A stretch of DNA of 64,000 nucleotides, taken from SSF14 sp046331245 (GTDB taxonomy: Bacteria; Actinomycetota; Acidimicrobiia; Acidimicrobiales; Microtrichaceae). The translations under genes were made by a program, and so were the position numbers. Below are positions 33,319-42,900 of this stretch, one piece after another; position 1 is the stretch's first letter, and each line of letters opens with the position of its first letter. Under the pieces are notes generated by a model. The model had not been told where the DNA came from, ran no database searches, and saw only the letters and a program-made list of their open reading frames with translations. The stretch is taken from assembly GCA_046331245.1 (NCBI GenBank), contig JAXLRH010000003.1, positions 248,001 through 312,000 of the forward strand. Reading direction: 5' to 3'.

Positions 33319-33891
33319 TCAGCGACGGGCCATCGACAGCGCGTGCTGCACGAGCGTGAGCAGCGCGTCGCGGGTGGCGGCGCGCACCCGGGCGTCGGTG
33401 AGGAACAGCGGCACCGACTCGGGCAGCGCCAGCGCGTGGCGGATGTCGTCGACCGAGTGCATCACGACGCCCCCGAAGCAGTTCACGGCGACCACGAACG
33501 GCAGGCCCCGGGCCTCGAAGAAGTCGAGCGCGGCGAACGAGTCGGCGAGACGGCTCGTGTCGACCAGCACCACGGCGCCGATCGCCCCCTTCACCAGCTC
33601 GTCCCACATGAAGTGGAACCGCGCCTGGCCCGGGGTGCCGAACAGGTACAGCACGAGGTCGTCGTTGCCGAGGGTGATGCGGCCGAAGTCCATCGCCACC
33701 GTGGTCGCCGACTTCGCCGTGCCCGTGTTGATCACGTCCACGCCGACGCTCTGCTGGGTCATCGCCGCCTCGGTGCGGAGCGGCTCGATCTCCGAGATCG
33801 ACCCGACGAGCGTGGTCTTGCCCACCCCGAAGCCGCCGGCGACGACGATCTTCACGGGGAGGGGCACGTTGGTGCCCTGGTCGCCGCTCAC
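33319..33891 (-). CDS. cvnD: conservon GTPase (CvnD-like)
   Basis: A 190-residue Ras-like small GTPase of the bacterial MglA/CvnD group. The P-loop GGFGVGKT is at residues 19-26, the G3 motif is FGTPGQ and the G4 region is VNCFGG, the divergent form typical of the conservon GTPases instead of NKxD. It is cytosolic. In Streptomyces the CvnB roadblock protein and CvnC act with this GTPase downstream of the CvnA sensor kinase. The GTG start has AGGGGGG six bases upstream. It follows the DUF742 gene by 25 bases, keeping the canonical A-B-C-D order. Confidence 0.92.
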   Translation of the reverse strand: MSGDQGTNVPLPVKIVVAGGFGVGKTTLVGSISEIEPLRTEAAMTQQSVGVDVINTGTAKSATTVAMDFGRITLGNDDLVLYLFGTPGQARFHFMWDELVKGAIGAVVLVDTSRLADSFAALDFFEARGLPFVVAVNCFGGVVMHSVDDIRHALALPESVPLFLTDARVRAATRDALLTLVQHALSMARR

Positions 33892-33916
33892 CGCGCCCCC
33901 CTGACAGCAGCCCCCA

Positions 33917-34288
33917 TCACAGCGCCCTCAGGCCGTCGAGCACCCGCTCGAGCAGCGACACGTCCGACGCCGGCGGGGCGAGCTCGGCGAGCGGATCGCC
34001 GCTGCGGTCGAGCCGGCCGGCCACGACGAGGTCGGCCACGAGCACGCGGGCCACGCCGAGCACGACACCGAGGTGGGCGGAGATCTCCGCCACCGAGATC
34101 GGCTGCTCGGCGAGCTCGAGGATGCGCCGTGCCTCGTCGCTCAGCTCGTGGCGGACCGACCGACCCCGGTCGTTCACCCGCACCAGGGTCTCGAGGGGGA
34201 GATAGACGGGCGGGCGCGTCCGTCCGCCCGTGAGCGCGTAGGGCCGTACCCGCATGACGCGGTCGCCCTCCGGCGCTCCCTGGGTCAT
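33917..34288 (-). CDS. cvnC: conservon DUF742 protein (CvnC-like)
   Basis: A 123-residue DUF742 protein with the family landmarks RVRPYALTGGRTRP, YLPLETLVRV and ISVAEISAHLGVVLGVARVLVADL, a winged-helix-like region. It is cytosolic and in conservons pairs with the roadblock protein and GTPase. The ATG at 34288 overlaps the roadblock stop by one base (TGATG), giving tight translational coupling. A longer frame to 34396 is arginine-rich and out of keeping with the family. Confidence 0.9.
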   Translation of the reverse strand: MTQGAPEGDRVMRVRPYALTGGRTRPPVYLPLETLVRVNDRGRSVRHELSDEARRILELAEQPISVAEISAHLGVVLGVARVLVADLVVAGRLDRSGDPLAELAPPASDVSLLERVLDGLRAL

Positions 34289-34710
34289 CACCGCTCGAGC
34301 GCCCCCTGGAGCTCGGCGCGGAGCGCGGGCGTGAGCACCGCGCCACACCGCTCGACGAGGCGTGCCATCTCGTAGCCGACCAGTCCGACGTCGCACGAGG
34401 CCTGGGTCATGACGGCCATCGAGGAGCCGTCGCCGATGCCGGTCACGAAGATGAATCCGTGCTCCATCTCGATGATGACCTCGGTGACGCGACCGCCACC
34501 GAAGGGCGAGGCGGCACCGTGCGCGAGACCGATCAGGCCCGAGGCGGCCGCAGCGAACCGGTCGGCCGCCTCACGGCTCAAGCCCGCCGACATGGCCATG
34601 AGCAGGCCGTCGGACGACACGACGATGGCGTCACGCACGCCCGGCACACGGTCGGCGAAGGTCTCGACGAGGAAGCTGACGCCCATGGCGTCGGCGCTGA
34701 GCTCGGTCAT
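34288..34710 (-). CDS. cvnB: conservon roadblock/LC7 protein (CvnB-like)
   Basis: A 140-residue roadblock/LC7 domain protein: SFLVETFADRVPGVRDAIVVSSDGLLMA at the start, SREAADRFAAAASGLIGLA in the middle and SMAVMTQASCDVGLVGYEM near the end. These proteins dimerise and are thought to act as GTPase partners. Start and stop overlap the neighbours (four bases with cvnA, one base with cvnC). Highly conserved within conservons. Confidence 0.92.
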   Translation of the reverse strand: MTELSADAMGVSFLVETFADRVPGVRDAIVVSSDGLLMAMSAGLSREAADRFAAAASGLIGLAHGAASPFGGGRVTEVIIEMEHGFIFVTGIGDGSSMAVMTQASCDVGLVGYEMARLVERCGAVLTPALRAELQGALER

Positions 34711-37391
34711 GACGGGGTGCCTCCTGGCTCGCCGGCGCCCGGCGCCGCCGACGGTGGTTGCGGACTGGTGCCGTACTGGTCTGCGGCCTGGCCGGCGGAG
34801 TGGTCGGCGGCCTCGGCGCGGCCGCTGTGGAGGCCGTCCCGGTAGCGCGACAGCAGGTTGCGGACGTCGTCGGCCGGGCGGACCGGCGCCGTCGTGCGGT
34901 GTTCGACCTCGTCGATCGGCGCCGCGGGCACGGCGCCGCGATCACGCTGCGGCAGGAACGGCGGCGGGCTCGCGCTCGACGGCCCCTCTCCCGGCGCGAA
35001 CTCCCCCGGCGCGACCTCGCCCGGCGCGAACTCTCCCGGCGCGAACTCTCCCGGCGCGAACTCGGGCGCCCCGGGCACCGGGCGGTCGAGGAGGCCGTAG
35101 ATGCCGGCCTCGAACGCGTCGCCCTCGGGCAGGACGTCGGCCAGCTTCGAGGGCGCCTTCGCCGTCGGCAGCCGATCGGGCGCCCACACGATGTCGGGTG
35201 TGGGCTCCAGGGACTCGACCGCCGGGGTGGGCGGCACGTAGGGCGGCGGCAGCTGCATCGCCGGCACGCCGACCGGCGGCGCGACGTACTCGCCGTCGAT
35301 CGTCCAGCCGTACGCCGGCGTCGGCGGCGCGGGCGGCATGCCGGACACGGGCTGGATGTCCAGCGCAGCGGGAACGTCCAGCGCGACCGGAACGTCCAGC
35401 GCCGTGAACGAGACCGGCGGCCCGACCGGAGGCGGGTCGACGACGACCGGTACCGCTGGCGCGACCGGTGCGCTCGGCGCCGGCAGCGGCTCGGGAACGG
35501 GGGCCACGACGAGCGCGGCGGGGATCGTCACCTCGGCGGTCAGGCCTCCCGACGGCGACGGGCTCAGGGTGACCGTGATGCCGTGACGGTTGGCGAGGGT
35601 GCCCGCGACCACGAAGCCCAGCGACCGCGAGAGCGCGAGCCCGAGCGGCGGCGGGTCGGCGAGGAGACGGTTGGCCGCCTCGATCCGGTCGATCGTCATG
35701 CCCACCCCGTGGTCGCTGATCGACACGATGTAGGAGCCGTCGATGCCGTCGTGGCCCACGACGTCCACCGTGTGCTCCGGCGACGAGTACTGCGCGCCGT
35801 TCTCCATCAGCTCGGCGAGCAGGTGCGCGAGGTCGACCGCCGCTCCCCCGATCGCGTTGACCGGCTCCACCGCGACGAGCGACACGCGGGCGTAGTCCTC
35901 GACCTCGCCGATGGCCACGCGCAGCACGTCGCCGATGGCCACGTCGCGCGAACGCCGGCGGGGCGCCTCGGCACCGGCCAGCACCAGGAGCGACTCGGCG
36001 TTGCGGCGCATTCGGGTGGCCAGGTGGTCGAGCCGGAAGAGGTGGTCGAGCTGGTCGGGGTCCTGCTCGTTCGCCTCGAGGAGGTCGATGAACTGGATCT
36101 GCCGGTCGAGCAGGGCCTGGTTGCGGCGCGCCAGGTTCACGAAGATCTCGCTGATGCCGGTGCGGAGCGACTGGTGCTGCTCCGCCGCCACCTCGAACAT
36201 GGTGCGGCCGAGGTCGTTGAGCGCCCCGGCCACGTCGGCGAACTCGTCGGCCGAGTCGACGTCGACCTCCACGAAGCGGTGCACCCGGGCGCTGCCGCCG
36301 GTGGCGCGGAGGCTCTCGACCAGTGCGGGCACCTGGTCGCGGGAGATGTCGCGGGCGGCGTCGGTGAGGCGGCCGAGCGTGGAGGTGATCGACCGGCTCA
36401 CCACGAACGCGAGCACGGCCACCGCCAGGCAGCCGAGCAGCGCGGCGATCGAGAACGTGAGGGCCGCGCTGCCGGCGCGGTCCGCCGAGGCCCCGAGCGT
36501 GGCGATGTCGGCGAGGTAGCCGCCGATCGCGACGTCGCGCAGCTGGGCGAGCCGCCCGCTCACGGCCACGCCGTAGGTGGCGGCGCGGCCCGTGAAGGCG
36601 GTGGCGTCGCCGGTGCGGAGCTCGGTCACGTAGCGGTCGGCGGTGCGGAACTCGTCGGTGTCGCGTGCGTCGGCGAAGCGGGTGCGCTCGGTGGACGAGG
36701 CGGTCGAGCCGAACACGTCGAACGCCAGCTTCGACCGGGCGGCCAGGCGCTCGGTCCGGCGGGCGACAGCGGCCTGTGCCGCAGCGTCGAGATCGGCGTC
36801 GAGCAGCTCGGCCTCGATCGCGGTCGCCGCGGCCTCGGCCTCGGTGCCGATGGCGAGCCAGCGTCGAGCGGCGGCCCCGGTGCGGCCCCCGGCGGTGGAG
36901 CCGTCGAGCGTGCCGACCGCTCCGATGAGGTCGCCGATGACCGACGAGTAGCCCGCTTCGATCGTCGTCACGTCCGACGAGGATCGCGAACGGCGGAGCG
37001 CGTCGAGCCGTGCCGGGCCCTCGCGGAGGGCGTTCAAGGCGGCCGACCGGGAGGCGGTGCCGTCGAACAGTTCGGTCGCGGCGTCGGCCGTGACCCGGAC
37101 GACCAGCTCGTTGGCGGCATCGGTCGTTCGGGCCACCTGCTCGGCGAGGGCGCGCCGGGAGTCGGCCGACGGCGCCACCTCGCCCATCACGGCGGCCAGG
37201 CGCTCCTGCTGGAGCTCGGCGACGAACGCCGTCGCCTTCCCGGCGAGGGCCACCGCATCGCGATCGTGCACCGCCGTCGTGCGGGCCTCCAGCCGGCCGT
37301 GCACCCCCACGCCCGTGAGCCCGCAGACCCCCAACACGGCCGGCACGGTCATGACGAGCAGCTTCGTGCGGACGTTGAGTCTGGAGAACAT
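34707..37391 (-). CDS. cvnA: conservon sensor histidine kinase (CvnA-like) with nitrate/nitrite-sensing-type domain
   Basis: An 894-residue membrane kinase. An N-terminal membrane segment (about 10-30) precedes an external helical nitrate/nitrite-sensing-like region to about residue 300. A second segment (TFSIAALLGCLAVAVLAFVV) leads to a HAMP-type region. The dimerisation/phosphorylation part includes FRLDHLATRMRRN, and the ATPase domain has MENGAQYSSPE (N box) and SDHGVGM (G1 box). After about residue 630 the tail is long, Pro-rich and disordered, with GEFAP repeats. ATG at 37391 has GAGGA upstream. The gene overlaps cvnB by four bases. Its signal is unknown. Confidence 0.9.
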   Translation of the reverse strand: MFSRLNVRTKLLVMTVPAVLGVCGLTGVGVHGRLEARTTAVHDRDAVALAGKATAFVAELQQERLAAVMGEVAPSADSRRALAEQVARTTDAANELVVRVTADAATELFDGTASRSAALNALREGPARLDALRRSRSSSDVTTIEAGYSSVIGDLIGAVGTLDGSTAGGRTGAAARRWLAIGTEAEAAATAIEAELLDADLDAAAQAAVARRTERLAARSKLAFDVFGSTASSTERTRFADARDTDEFRTADRYVTELRTGDATAFTGRAATYGVAVSGRLAQLRDVAIGGYLADIATLGASADRAGSAALTFSIAALLGCLAVAVLAFVVSRSITSTLGRLTDAARDISRDQVPALVESLRATGGSARVHRFVEVDVDSADEFADVAGALNDLGRTMFEVAAEQHQSLRTGISEIFVNLARRNQALLDRQIQFIDLLEANEQDPDQLDHLFRLDHLATRMRRNAESLLVLAGAEAPRRRSRDVAIGDVLRVAIGEVEDYARVSLVAVEPVNAIGGAAVDLAHLLAELMENGAQYSSPEHTVDVVGHDGIDGSYIVSISDHGVGMTIDRIEAANRLLADPPPLGLALSRSLGFVVAGTLANRHGITVTLSPSPSGGLTAEVTIPAALVVAPVPEPLPAPSAPVAPAVPVVVDPPPVGPPVSFTALDVPVALDVPAALDIQPVSGMPPAPPTPAYGWTIDGEYVAPPVGVPAMQLPPPYVPPTPAVESLEPTPDIVWAPDRLPTAKAPSKLADVLPEGDAFEAGIYGLLDRPVPGAPEFAPGEFAPGEFAPGEVAPGEFAPGEGPSSASPPPFLPQRDRGAVPAAPIDEVEHRTTAPVRPADDVRNLLSRYRDGLHSGRAEAADHSAGQAADQYGTSPQPPSAAPGAGEPGGTPS
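34991..35065 (-). repeat. five 15-base tandem repeats (GEFAP) in the CvnA tail
   Basis: Five units of CCGGCGCGAACTCTC type at 34991-35005, 35006-35020, 35021-35035, 35036-35050 and 35051-35065. They encode GEFAP or GEVAP in the disordered C-terminal tail of the kinase and may vary in number between strains. Confidence 0.85.
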
Positions 37392-37412
37392 CGTGATCCT
37401 CGGGGCCGGGTG

Positions 37413-37429
37413 GTCGACGGACGGTCGAC
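37413..37429. promoter_or_regulatory. paired GTCGAC palindromes in the cvnA leader
   Basis: GTCGAC at 37413-37418 and again at 37424-37429, 11 base pairs apart (one helical turn), lie about 25 bases upstream of cvnA. The spacing would suit a dimeric regulator. GTCGAC is common in high-G+C DNA, so this may be chance. Confidence 0.25.
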
Positions 37430-37540
37430 GGGGGCGGATCCTCCGCCAGCCTCTGTATCGACCGGCGCGCGAGAGCGCTTGAGAACGTCGTTCGGTGCTC
37501 GTCCGCCCTGCCTCCGGGGGGAAGTCGGCCCCCTCGTCGT

Positions 37541-37546
37541 TAGCCT
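37541..37546 (+). promoter_or_regulatory. TAGCCT -10 element, leaderless promoter of the DUF4388 gene
   Basis: TAGCCT lies 7 bases before the GTG at 37554. Confidence 0.5.
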
Positions 37547-37553
37547 GGATCCC

Positions 37554-38303
37554 GTGACGACGAGCGCGCCCGCGAACACCACCACCCTCCGCGGGACGCT
37601 GGCGGACGTCGACGTCGTCGGCGTGGTCACGCTGGTCGCCGCCGGGGGCCGCCGAGGCGTCCTCACCCTCAACCCGCCGAGCCCCCAGCGCCTCGTCGTG
37701 AGCGACGGATCGGTGGTGCTGGGCGGATCGGACTCCTCACTCGCCCTGTGTCGCCACCTGCTGGCCTGCGGCGAGGTCACCGCGGAGCAGGTGGAGCAGC
37801 TCCTCGGACTCGCCGGACATCGCCGTGTGGAGCGTTCCGACCGCAGCCACGACCTCTTCGAGGTGGTCGCGCTGCTCGTCGACCTCGTCGACCCCACCGT
37901 GCTCGCGGCCGCCGTGCGCCGGCAGATCGTCGCCACGACGTTCGAGATGCTCGTCCTCACCGACGCCGACTGGGCGTTCTCCGAGCTGGAACCGCCGTCC
38001 TTCACCGAGCGGTTCGCCGTGCCGGCGCAGCAGGTGCTCGCGGAGGCCACCGAGCAGGTGAACCGCTGGGCCGAGGTGCGGGCGTCGCTCGGCACCGACG
38101 CGAGCTACGTGCGACGGGTGCGGCGCCTGCCCGCCCATCTCACGCCGGTGGTGCTCGACGCCCTCGAGTGGGCCGCGCTCAACGAGATCGAGGAGCGCGC
38201 CACCATCGGCCAGATCGCCCACCGCCTGGGGCTCGGCCGCTACGACGCCTCGGTGCTGCTCGCCGGCCTCCAGGCCCGCGGCGTCATCGAACCCGCCGGC
38301 TGA
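37554..38303 (+). CDS. DUF4388 domain protein
   Basis: A 249-residue cytosolic protein. The N-terminal part LRGTLADVDVVGVVTLVAAGGRRGVLTL and LVVSDGSVVLGG fits the DUF4388 (PATAN-related) fold, which reads as a beta-strand-rich adaptor. A helical region follows, and the C-terminus (ATIGQIAHRLGLGRYDASVLLAGLQARGVIE) looks like a winged helix. DUF4388 proteins often accompany roadblock and MglA-type GTPase systems, and this gene is divergent from the conservon with only 162 bases between the starts, so a partnership is a reasonable inference. GTG start chosen from TAGCCT. Confidence 0.75.
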   Translation: MTTSAPANTTTLRGTLADVDVVGVVTLVAAGGRRGVLTLNPPSPQRLVVSDGSVVLGGSDSSLALCRHLLACGEVTAEQVEQLLGLAGHRRVERSDRSHDLFEVVALLVDLVDPTVLAAAVRRQIVATTFEMLVLTDADWAFSELEPPSFTERFAVPAQQVLAEATEQVNRWAEVRASLGTDASYVRRVRRLPAHLTPVVLDALEWAALNEIEERATIGQIAHRLGLGRYDASVLLAGLQARGVIEPAG

Positions 38304-38355
38304 CCCCTCCAGCCCCCAGCCCCCAGCCCCCAGCCCCAGCCCCGCGAAAGCCCGC

Positions 38356-38404
38356 GTTTCGGGGTTCGTTGTGCGCGCCCCTCGCGCACAACGAGCCCCA
38401 AAAC
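38356..38404. repeat. 17-bp inverted repeat, GGGGTTCGTTGTG family
   Basis: Arms 38361-38377 and 38383-38399 pair over 17 bp with one mismatch around a 5-base loop, flanked by GTTTC and AAAAC. It sits between the convergent DUF4388 and gltD genes and may stop transcription from both sides. The core is shared with the element at 45787-45835. Confidence 0.75.
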
Positions 38405-38427
38405 CGAGGGTTGGCGAGGAGGACGGC

Positions 38428-38459
38428 CAGACGAGGGGGCGGTCAGACGAGGGGGCGGT
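38428..38459. repeat. 16-base direct duplication at the gltD stop codon
   Basis: CAGACGAGGGGGCGGT occurs at 38428-38443 and again at 38444-38459; the gltD stop lies at the junction (38443-38445). Confidence 0.8.
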
Positions 38460-39912
38460 CGGTGGGGAGGATCGGCGCCGGGAGGTCGCTGTCGCCCTCG
38501 AGGAACGCGTCGACGGCGGCGGCGCAGGCGCGGCCCTCGGCGATCGCCCACACGATGAGGCTCTGGCCGCGGCCGGCGTCGCCCGCCACGAACACGCCCG
38601 GCACGTTGGTGGCCCACTGTGAGTCGCGGGCGACGTTGCCGCGCTCGTCGAGGTCCACGCCGAGGTGGTCGAGCAGCGGGCCCTTCTCCGGGCCGAGGAA
38701 GCCCATGGCGAGGAAGACGAGGTCGACGTCGAGCGTCGTGTCCGAGCCCTCCACCTTCTCGAACGACATGCGGCCGTCGGTGAACGTCTGCTGCACCTCG
38801 TGGTAGCGGAGGCCGACCAGCTGGCCCTCGTCGCCGACGACGAACTCCTCGGTGTTGACCGAGTACACGCGCTCGCCGCCCTCCTCGTGGGCCGACGTCA
38901 CCTTGTAGCTCATCGGATAGGTGGGCCACGGGTTGGCCTCGGGCCGGCCGTCGACCGGGCGGGGCATGATCTCGAACTGGTGGATGTGGGTCGCACCCTG
39001 GCGGTGGGCGGTGCCCAGGCAGTCGGCGCCGGTGTCGCCGCCGCCGATGATGACCACGCGCTTGCCGTTGGCGTTGATCGGCGTCGCCTCGGGGGCGAGG
39101 TCGCCCTCCTGCGCCCGGTTGGCCCACGGCAGGTACTCCATCGCCTGGTGGATGCCCGTGGCCTCGCGGCCCGGGATCTGCAGGTCGCGGGCCGCGGTGG
39201 CGCCCACGGCGAGCACGACGGCGTCGTAGGAGGTGCGCAGCTCGTCGACGGTGATGTCGGTGCCGACGTCGACGCCGGGGATGAATACCGTGCCCTCGGC
39301 GCGCATCTGCGCGAGGCGGCGGTCGAGGTGGCGCTTCTCCATCTTGAACTCGGGGATGCCGTAGCGGAGGAGGCCGCCGATGCGGTCGGCGCGCTCGTAC
39401 ACGGTCACGTGGTGGCCGGCACGGGTGAGCTGCTGCGCCGCCGCCAGACCGGCAGGGCCCGAACCGATGACCGCGACCGACTTGCCGGTCTCGGCGTTCG
39501 GGCGGATCGGCGTCACCCACCCCTCGTCCCAGGCGCGGTCGATGATCTCCACCTCGACCTGCTTGATGGTGACCGGGTCCTGGTTGATGCCGAGCACGCA
39601 GGCGCCCTCGCAGGGCGCCGGGCACAGGCGACCGGTGAACTCGGGGAAGTTGTTCGTCGCGTGGAGCCGCTCGATGGCCGCCTGCCACCGGTCGCGGTAC
39701 ACGAGGTCGTTCCAGTCCGGGATGATGTTGCCCAGCGGGCACCCGTTGTTGCAGAACGGGATGCCGCAGTCCATGCACCGGCCGGCCTGGTCGCGGAGGG
39801 CGTCCTCGGGGAACTCCTCGTAGACCTCCTTCCAGTCGCGCAGGCGTACGGGGACGGGGCGCCGCTTGGGCAGCTCGCGTCCGTGCTCGAGGAATCCGGT
39901 CGGCTTACCCAC
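38443..39912 (-). CDS. gltD: glutamate synthase small subunit
   Basis: A 489-residue NADPH-dependent flavoprotein. The N-terminal iron-sulfur region has RCMDCGIPFCNNGCPLGN. FAD binding uses VIGSGPAGLAAAQQL near residue 150 and NADPH binding uses VIIGGGDTGADCLGTA near 290. A late AGDAGRGQSLIVWAI motif completes the family pattern. It passes electrons from NADPH to the large subunit, which makes glutamate from glutamine and 2-oxoglutarate. The GTG start overlaps the gltB stop by 8 bases, so the two are coupled. Length is normal for the family. Confidence 0.95.
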   Translation of the reverse strand: MGKPTGFLEHGRELPKRRPVPVRLRDWKEVYEEFPEDALRDQAGRCMDCGIPFCNNGCPLGNIIPDWNDLVYRDRWQAAIERLHATNNFPEFTGRLCPAPCEGACVLGINQDPVTIKQVEVEIIDRAWDEGWVTPIRPNAETGKSVAVIGSGPAGLAAAQQLTRAGHHVTVYERADRIGGLLRYGIPEFKMEKRHLDRRLAQMRAEGTVFIPGVDVGTDITVDELRTSYDAVVLAVGATAARDLQIPGREATGIHQAMEYLPWANRAQEGDLAPEATPINANGKRVVIIGGGDTGADCLGTAHRQGATHIHQFEIMPRPVDGRPEANPWPTYPMSYKVTSAHEEGGERVYSVNTEEFVVGDEGQLVGLRYHEVQQTFTDGRMSFEKVEGSDTTLDVDLVFLAMGFLGPEKGPLLDHLGVDLDERGNVARDSQWATNVPGVFVAGDAGRGQSLIVWAIAEGRACAAAVDAFLEGDSDLPAPILPTDRPLV

Positions 39913-42900
39913 GGGCTGACTCCATGATCGCTTCGTCGACGTCCTTGCCGGCGGCCTCCGCCGCAGCGATCGCGTCGAGCACCTTGCGGTAGTCGGTCGG
40001 CATCACCTTGCGGAACCGGGCCATCTCGTGGACCGGGTCGCCGAGGATCGCGGCGGCCACGGCCGAGCCGGTCTCGGACAAGTGACGGGTGATGATGGCG
40101 AGGAGGAAGGCCCGATCGGCGTCGTCGAGCGTCTCCACGGTGACCATGTCGCCGTTGAGGCGGGCCACGAACGTGCTGTTCGGGTCGTACACGTAGGCGA
40201 TGCCGCCCGACATGCCGGCGCCGAAGTTGCGGCCGGTCTCGCCGAGGACGACGACCCGACCGCCGGTCATGTACTCGCAGCCGTGGTCGCCGACGCCCTC
40301 GACGACGGCGGTGGCGCCGGAGTTCCGCACGCAGAACCGCTCGCCCACCCGGCCACGCAGGAAGATCTCCCCGCTGGTGGCGCCGTAGCCGATGACGTTG
40401 CCGGCGATCACGTTCTCCTCCGACACGAACGGCGCGTCGGATGGCGGTCGCACGACGAGCCGGCCGCCGGAGAGGCCCTTGCCGACGTAGTCGTTGGCGT
40501 CGCCCTCGAGGCGCAGTGTGATGCCACGCGGGAGGAAGGCGCCGAAGCTGTTGCCGGCCGAACCGACGAAGTCGATCTCGATCGTGTCGTCGGGAAGGCC
40601 CTCGCCGCCGTGGGCCTTCGTGACCTCGTGGCCGAGGAGCGTGCCCACCGTGCGGTTCACGTTGCGGATCAGGTGGCGCAGGCGCACCTTCTCGCCGGAC
40701 TCCAGGGCGGGCTTGGCGCCCTCGATGAGCCAGCGGTCGAGGGCCCGGTCGAGCCCGTGGTCCTGCGTGGTGGTGTTGTGCCGGGCGGCGCCGTCGGCGA
40801 GCTCGGGCAGGTGGAGGATGGGGCTCAGGTCGAGACCGGAGGCCTTCCAATGGTCGACCGCCGCTGCCGCGTCGATGCGCTCCACGTGGCCGACGGCCTC
40901 CTGCAGGGTGCGGAAGCCGAGCTCGGCGAGCAGCTCACGCACCTCCTCGGCGATGAACAGCATGAAGTTCTCGACGAACTCCGGCTTGCCGCTGAACCGC
41001 TCGCGCAGCACGGGGTTCTGCGTGGCGACGCCGACGGGGCACGTGTCGAGGTGGCAGACCCGCATCATCACGCAGCCGGACACGACGAGCGGGGCCGTCG
41101 CGAAGCCGAACTCCTCGGCGCCGAGCAGCGCCGCGATGACGACGTCGCGACCGGTCTTCAGCTGGCCGTCGGCCTGCACCACGATGCGGTCGCGGAGGTT
41201 GTTGAGCAGCAGCGTCTGCTGGGTCTCGGCCAAGCCGAGCTCCCAGGGTGCGCCGGCGTGCTTGAGCGACGTGAGCGGCGAGGCGCCCGTGCCGCCGTCG
41301 TGCCCGCTGATGAGCACCACGTCGGACTTCGCCTTGGCCACGCCGGCGGCGACGGTGCCGACGCCGACCTCGGCCACCAGCTTCACGTGCACGCGAGCCG
41401 ACGGGTTCGAGTTCTTCAGGTCGTGAATGAGCTGAGCGAGATCCTCGATGGAGTAGATGTCGTGGTGCGGCGGCGGGCTGATGAGGCCCACGCCCGGCGT
41501 CGAGTGACGGGTCTTGGCCACCCACGGGTACACCTTGTGGCCGGGGAGCTGGCCGCCCTCACCGGGCTTCGCGCCCTGCGCCATCTTGATCTGGAGGTCG
41601 TCGGCGTTCGTCAGGTACTCCGACGTGACGCCGAAGCGGCCCGAGGCGACCTGCTTGATGGAGCTGCGCTTCGAGTCGCCGTTGGGCAGCGGCACGAACC
41701 GCTCCGGGTCCTCGCCGCCCTCGCCGGTGTTCGACTTGCCGCCGAGGCGGTTCATGGCGATCGCCAGGGTCTCGTGGGCCTCGGCGGAGATGGAGCCGTA
41801 GCTCATCGCCCCGGTGGAGAAGCGCTTGACGATCTCCGACGCCGGCTCGACCTCGTCGAGCGGGATCGCCGTGGCCTCGTCGGTGCGCAGCCGGAACAGG
41901 CCGCGCAGCGTGGCCAGGTGCTCGGACTGGTCGTTGACCAGCGAGGTGTACTCCTTGAACACCTCGTACTGGCCGGTGCGGGTGGCGTGCTGGAGCTTGA
42001 ACACCGTCTTCGGGTTGAAGAGGTGGTACTCGCCCTCGCGGCGCCACTGGTACTCGCCGCCGTACTCGATGTCGCGGTGCGCGACCTCCTCGGGACGGTC
42101 GGGGTAGGCCTTGGCGTGGCGGCGGCGCACCTCCTCGGCGACGGTGTCGAGCTCGACGCCGCCGAGGCGGCTGACGGTGCCGGTGAAGTACTCGTCGACG
42201 AGGCCGGCGCCGAGGCCGATCGCCTCGAAGATCTGGGCGCCGGTGTACGACGCGACCGTCGAGATGCCCATCTTGGACATCACCTTGAGGATGCCCTTGC
42301 TGGCGGCGGTGATGTAGTTCTCCACCGCGGCGCGGAAGGTGACGCCGGTGAGGATGCCGTTGCGGATGCGGTCCTCGATCGAGTCGAACGCCAGGTACGG
42401 GTTGACCGCCGCGGCACCGAAGCCGATGAGCAGGCAGAAGTGGTGGATCTCGCGGGCCTCGCCGGTCTCCACGATGAGGCCCACCTGCGTGCGGGTCTTG
42501 TTGCGGATGAGGTGGTGGTGCACCGCCGAGGTGAACAGCAGCGACGGGATCGGCGCCCACTCCTCGTCGGACCGCCAGTCCGAGAGGATGAGGAGGCTGT
42601 AGCCGTCGGCGATCGCCTCGGACGCCTCGTGACGGATGCGGGACAGCGCCGCGGCCAGGCCGGGCCCACCGTCGGCGACCCGGTAGAGGCAGCTGATGCG
42701 CTTCGTGCGGAAGCCGAGGTGGGCCTCCTCGACGTGCTCCAGCTTCGCGAGCTCGTCGTTGTCGAGGATCGGCCGGCGCAGCTCGATGAGTCGTGCGCTC
42801 TCCGGCGTGGGATCGAGGACGTTGCCCTCGGGGCCGACCATGCGGCCGACGCTGGTGACGAGCTCCTCGCGGATGGCGTCGAGCGGCGGGTTCGTGACCT

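Noticed and set aside
34991..35065. Tandem repeat as a CRISPR-like or minisatellite array
   Set aside because: The 15-base units have no spacers, stay in frame and encode GEFAP in the kinase tail, so they are a coding repeat.
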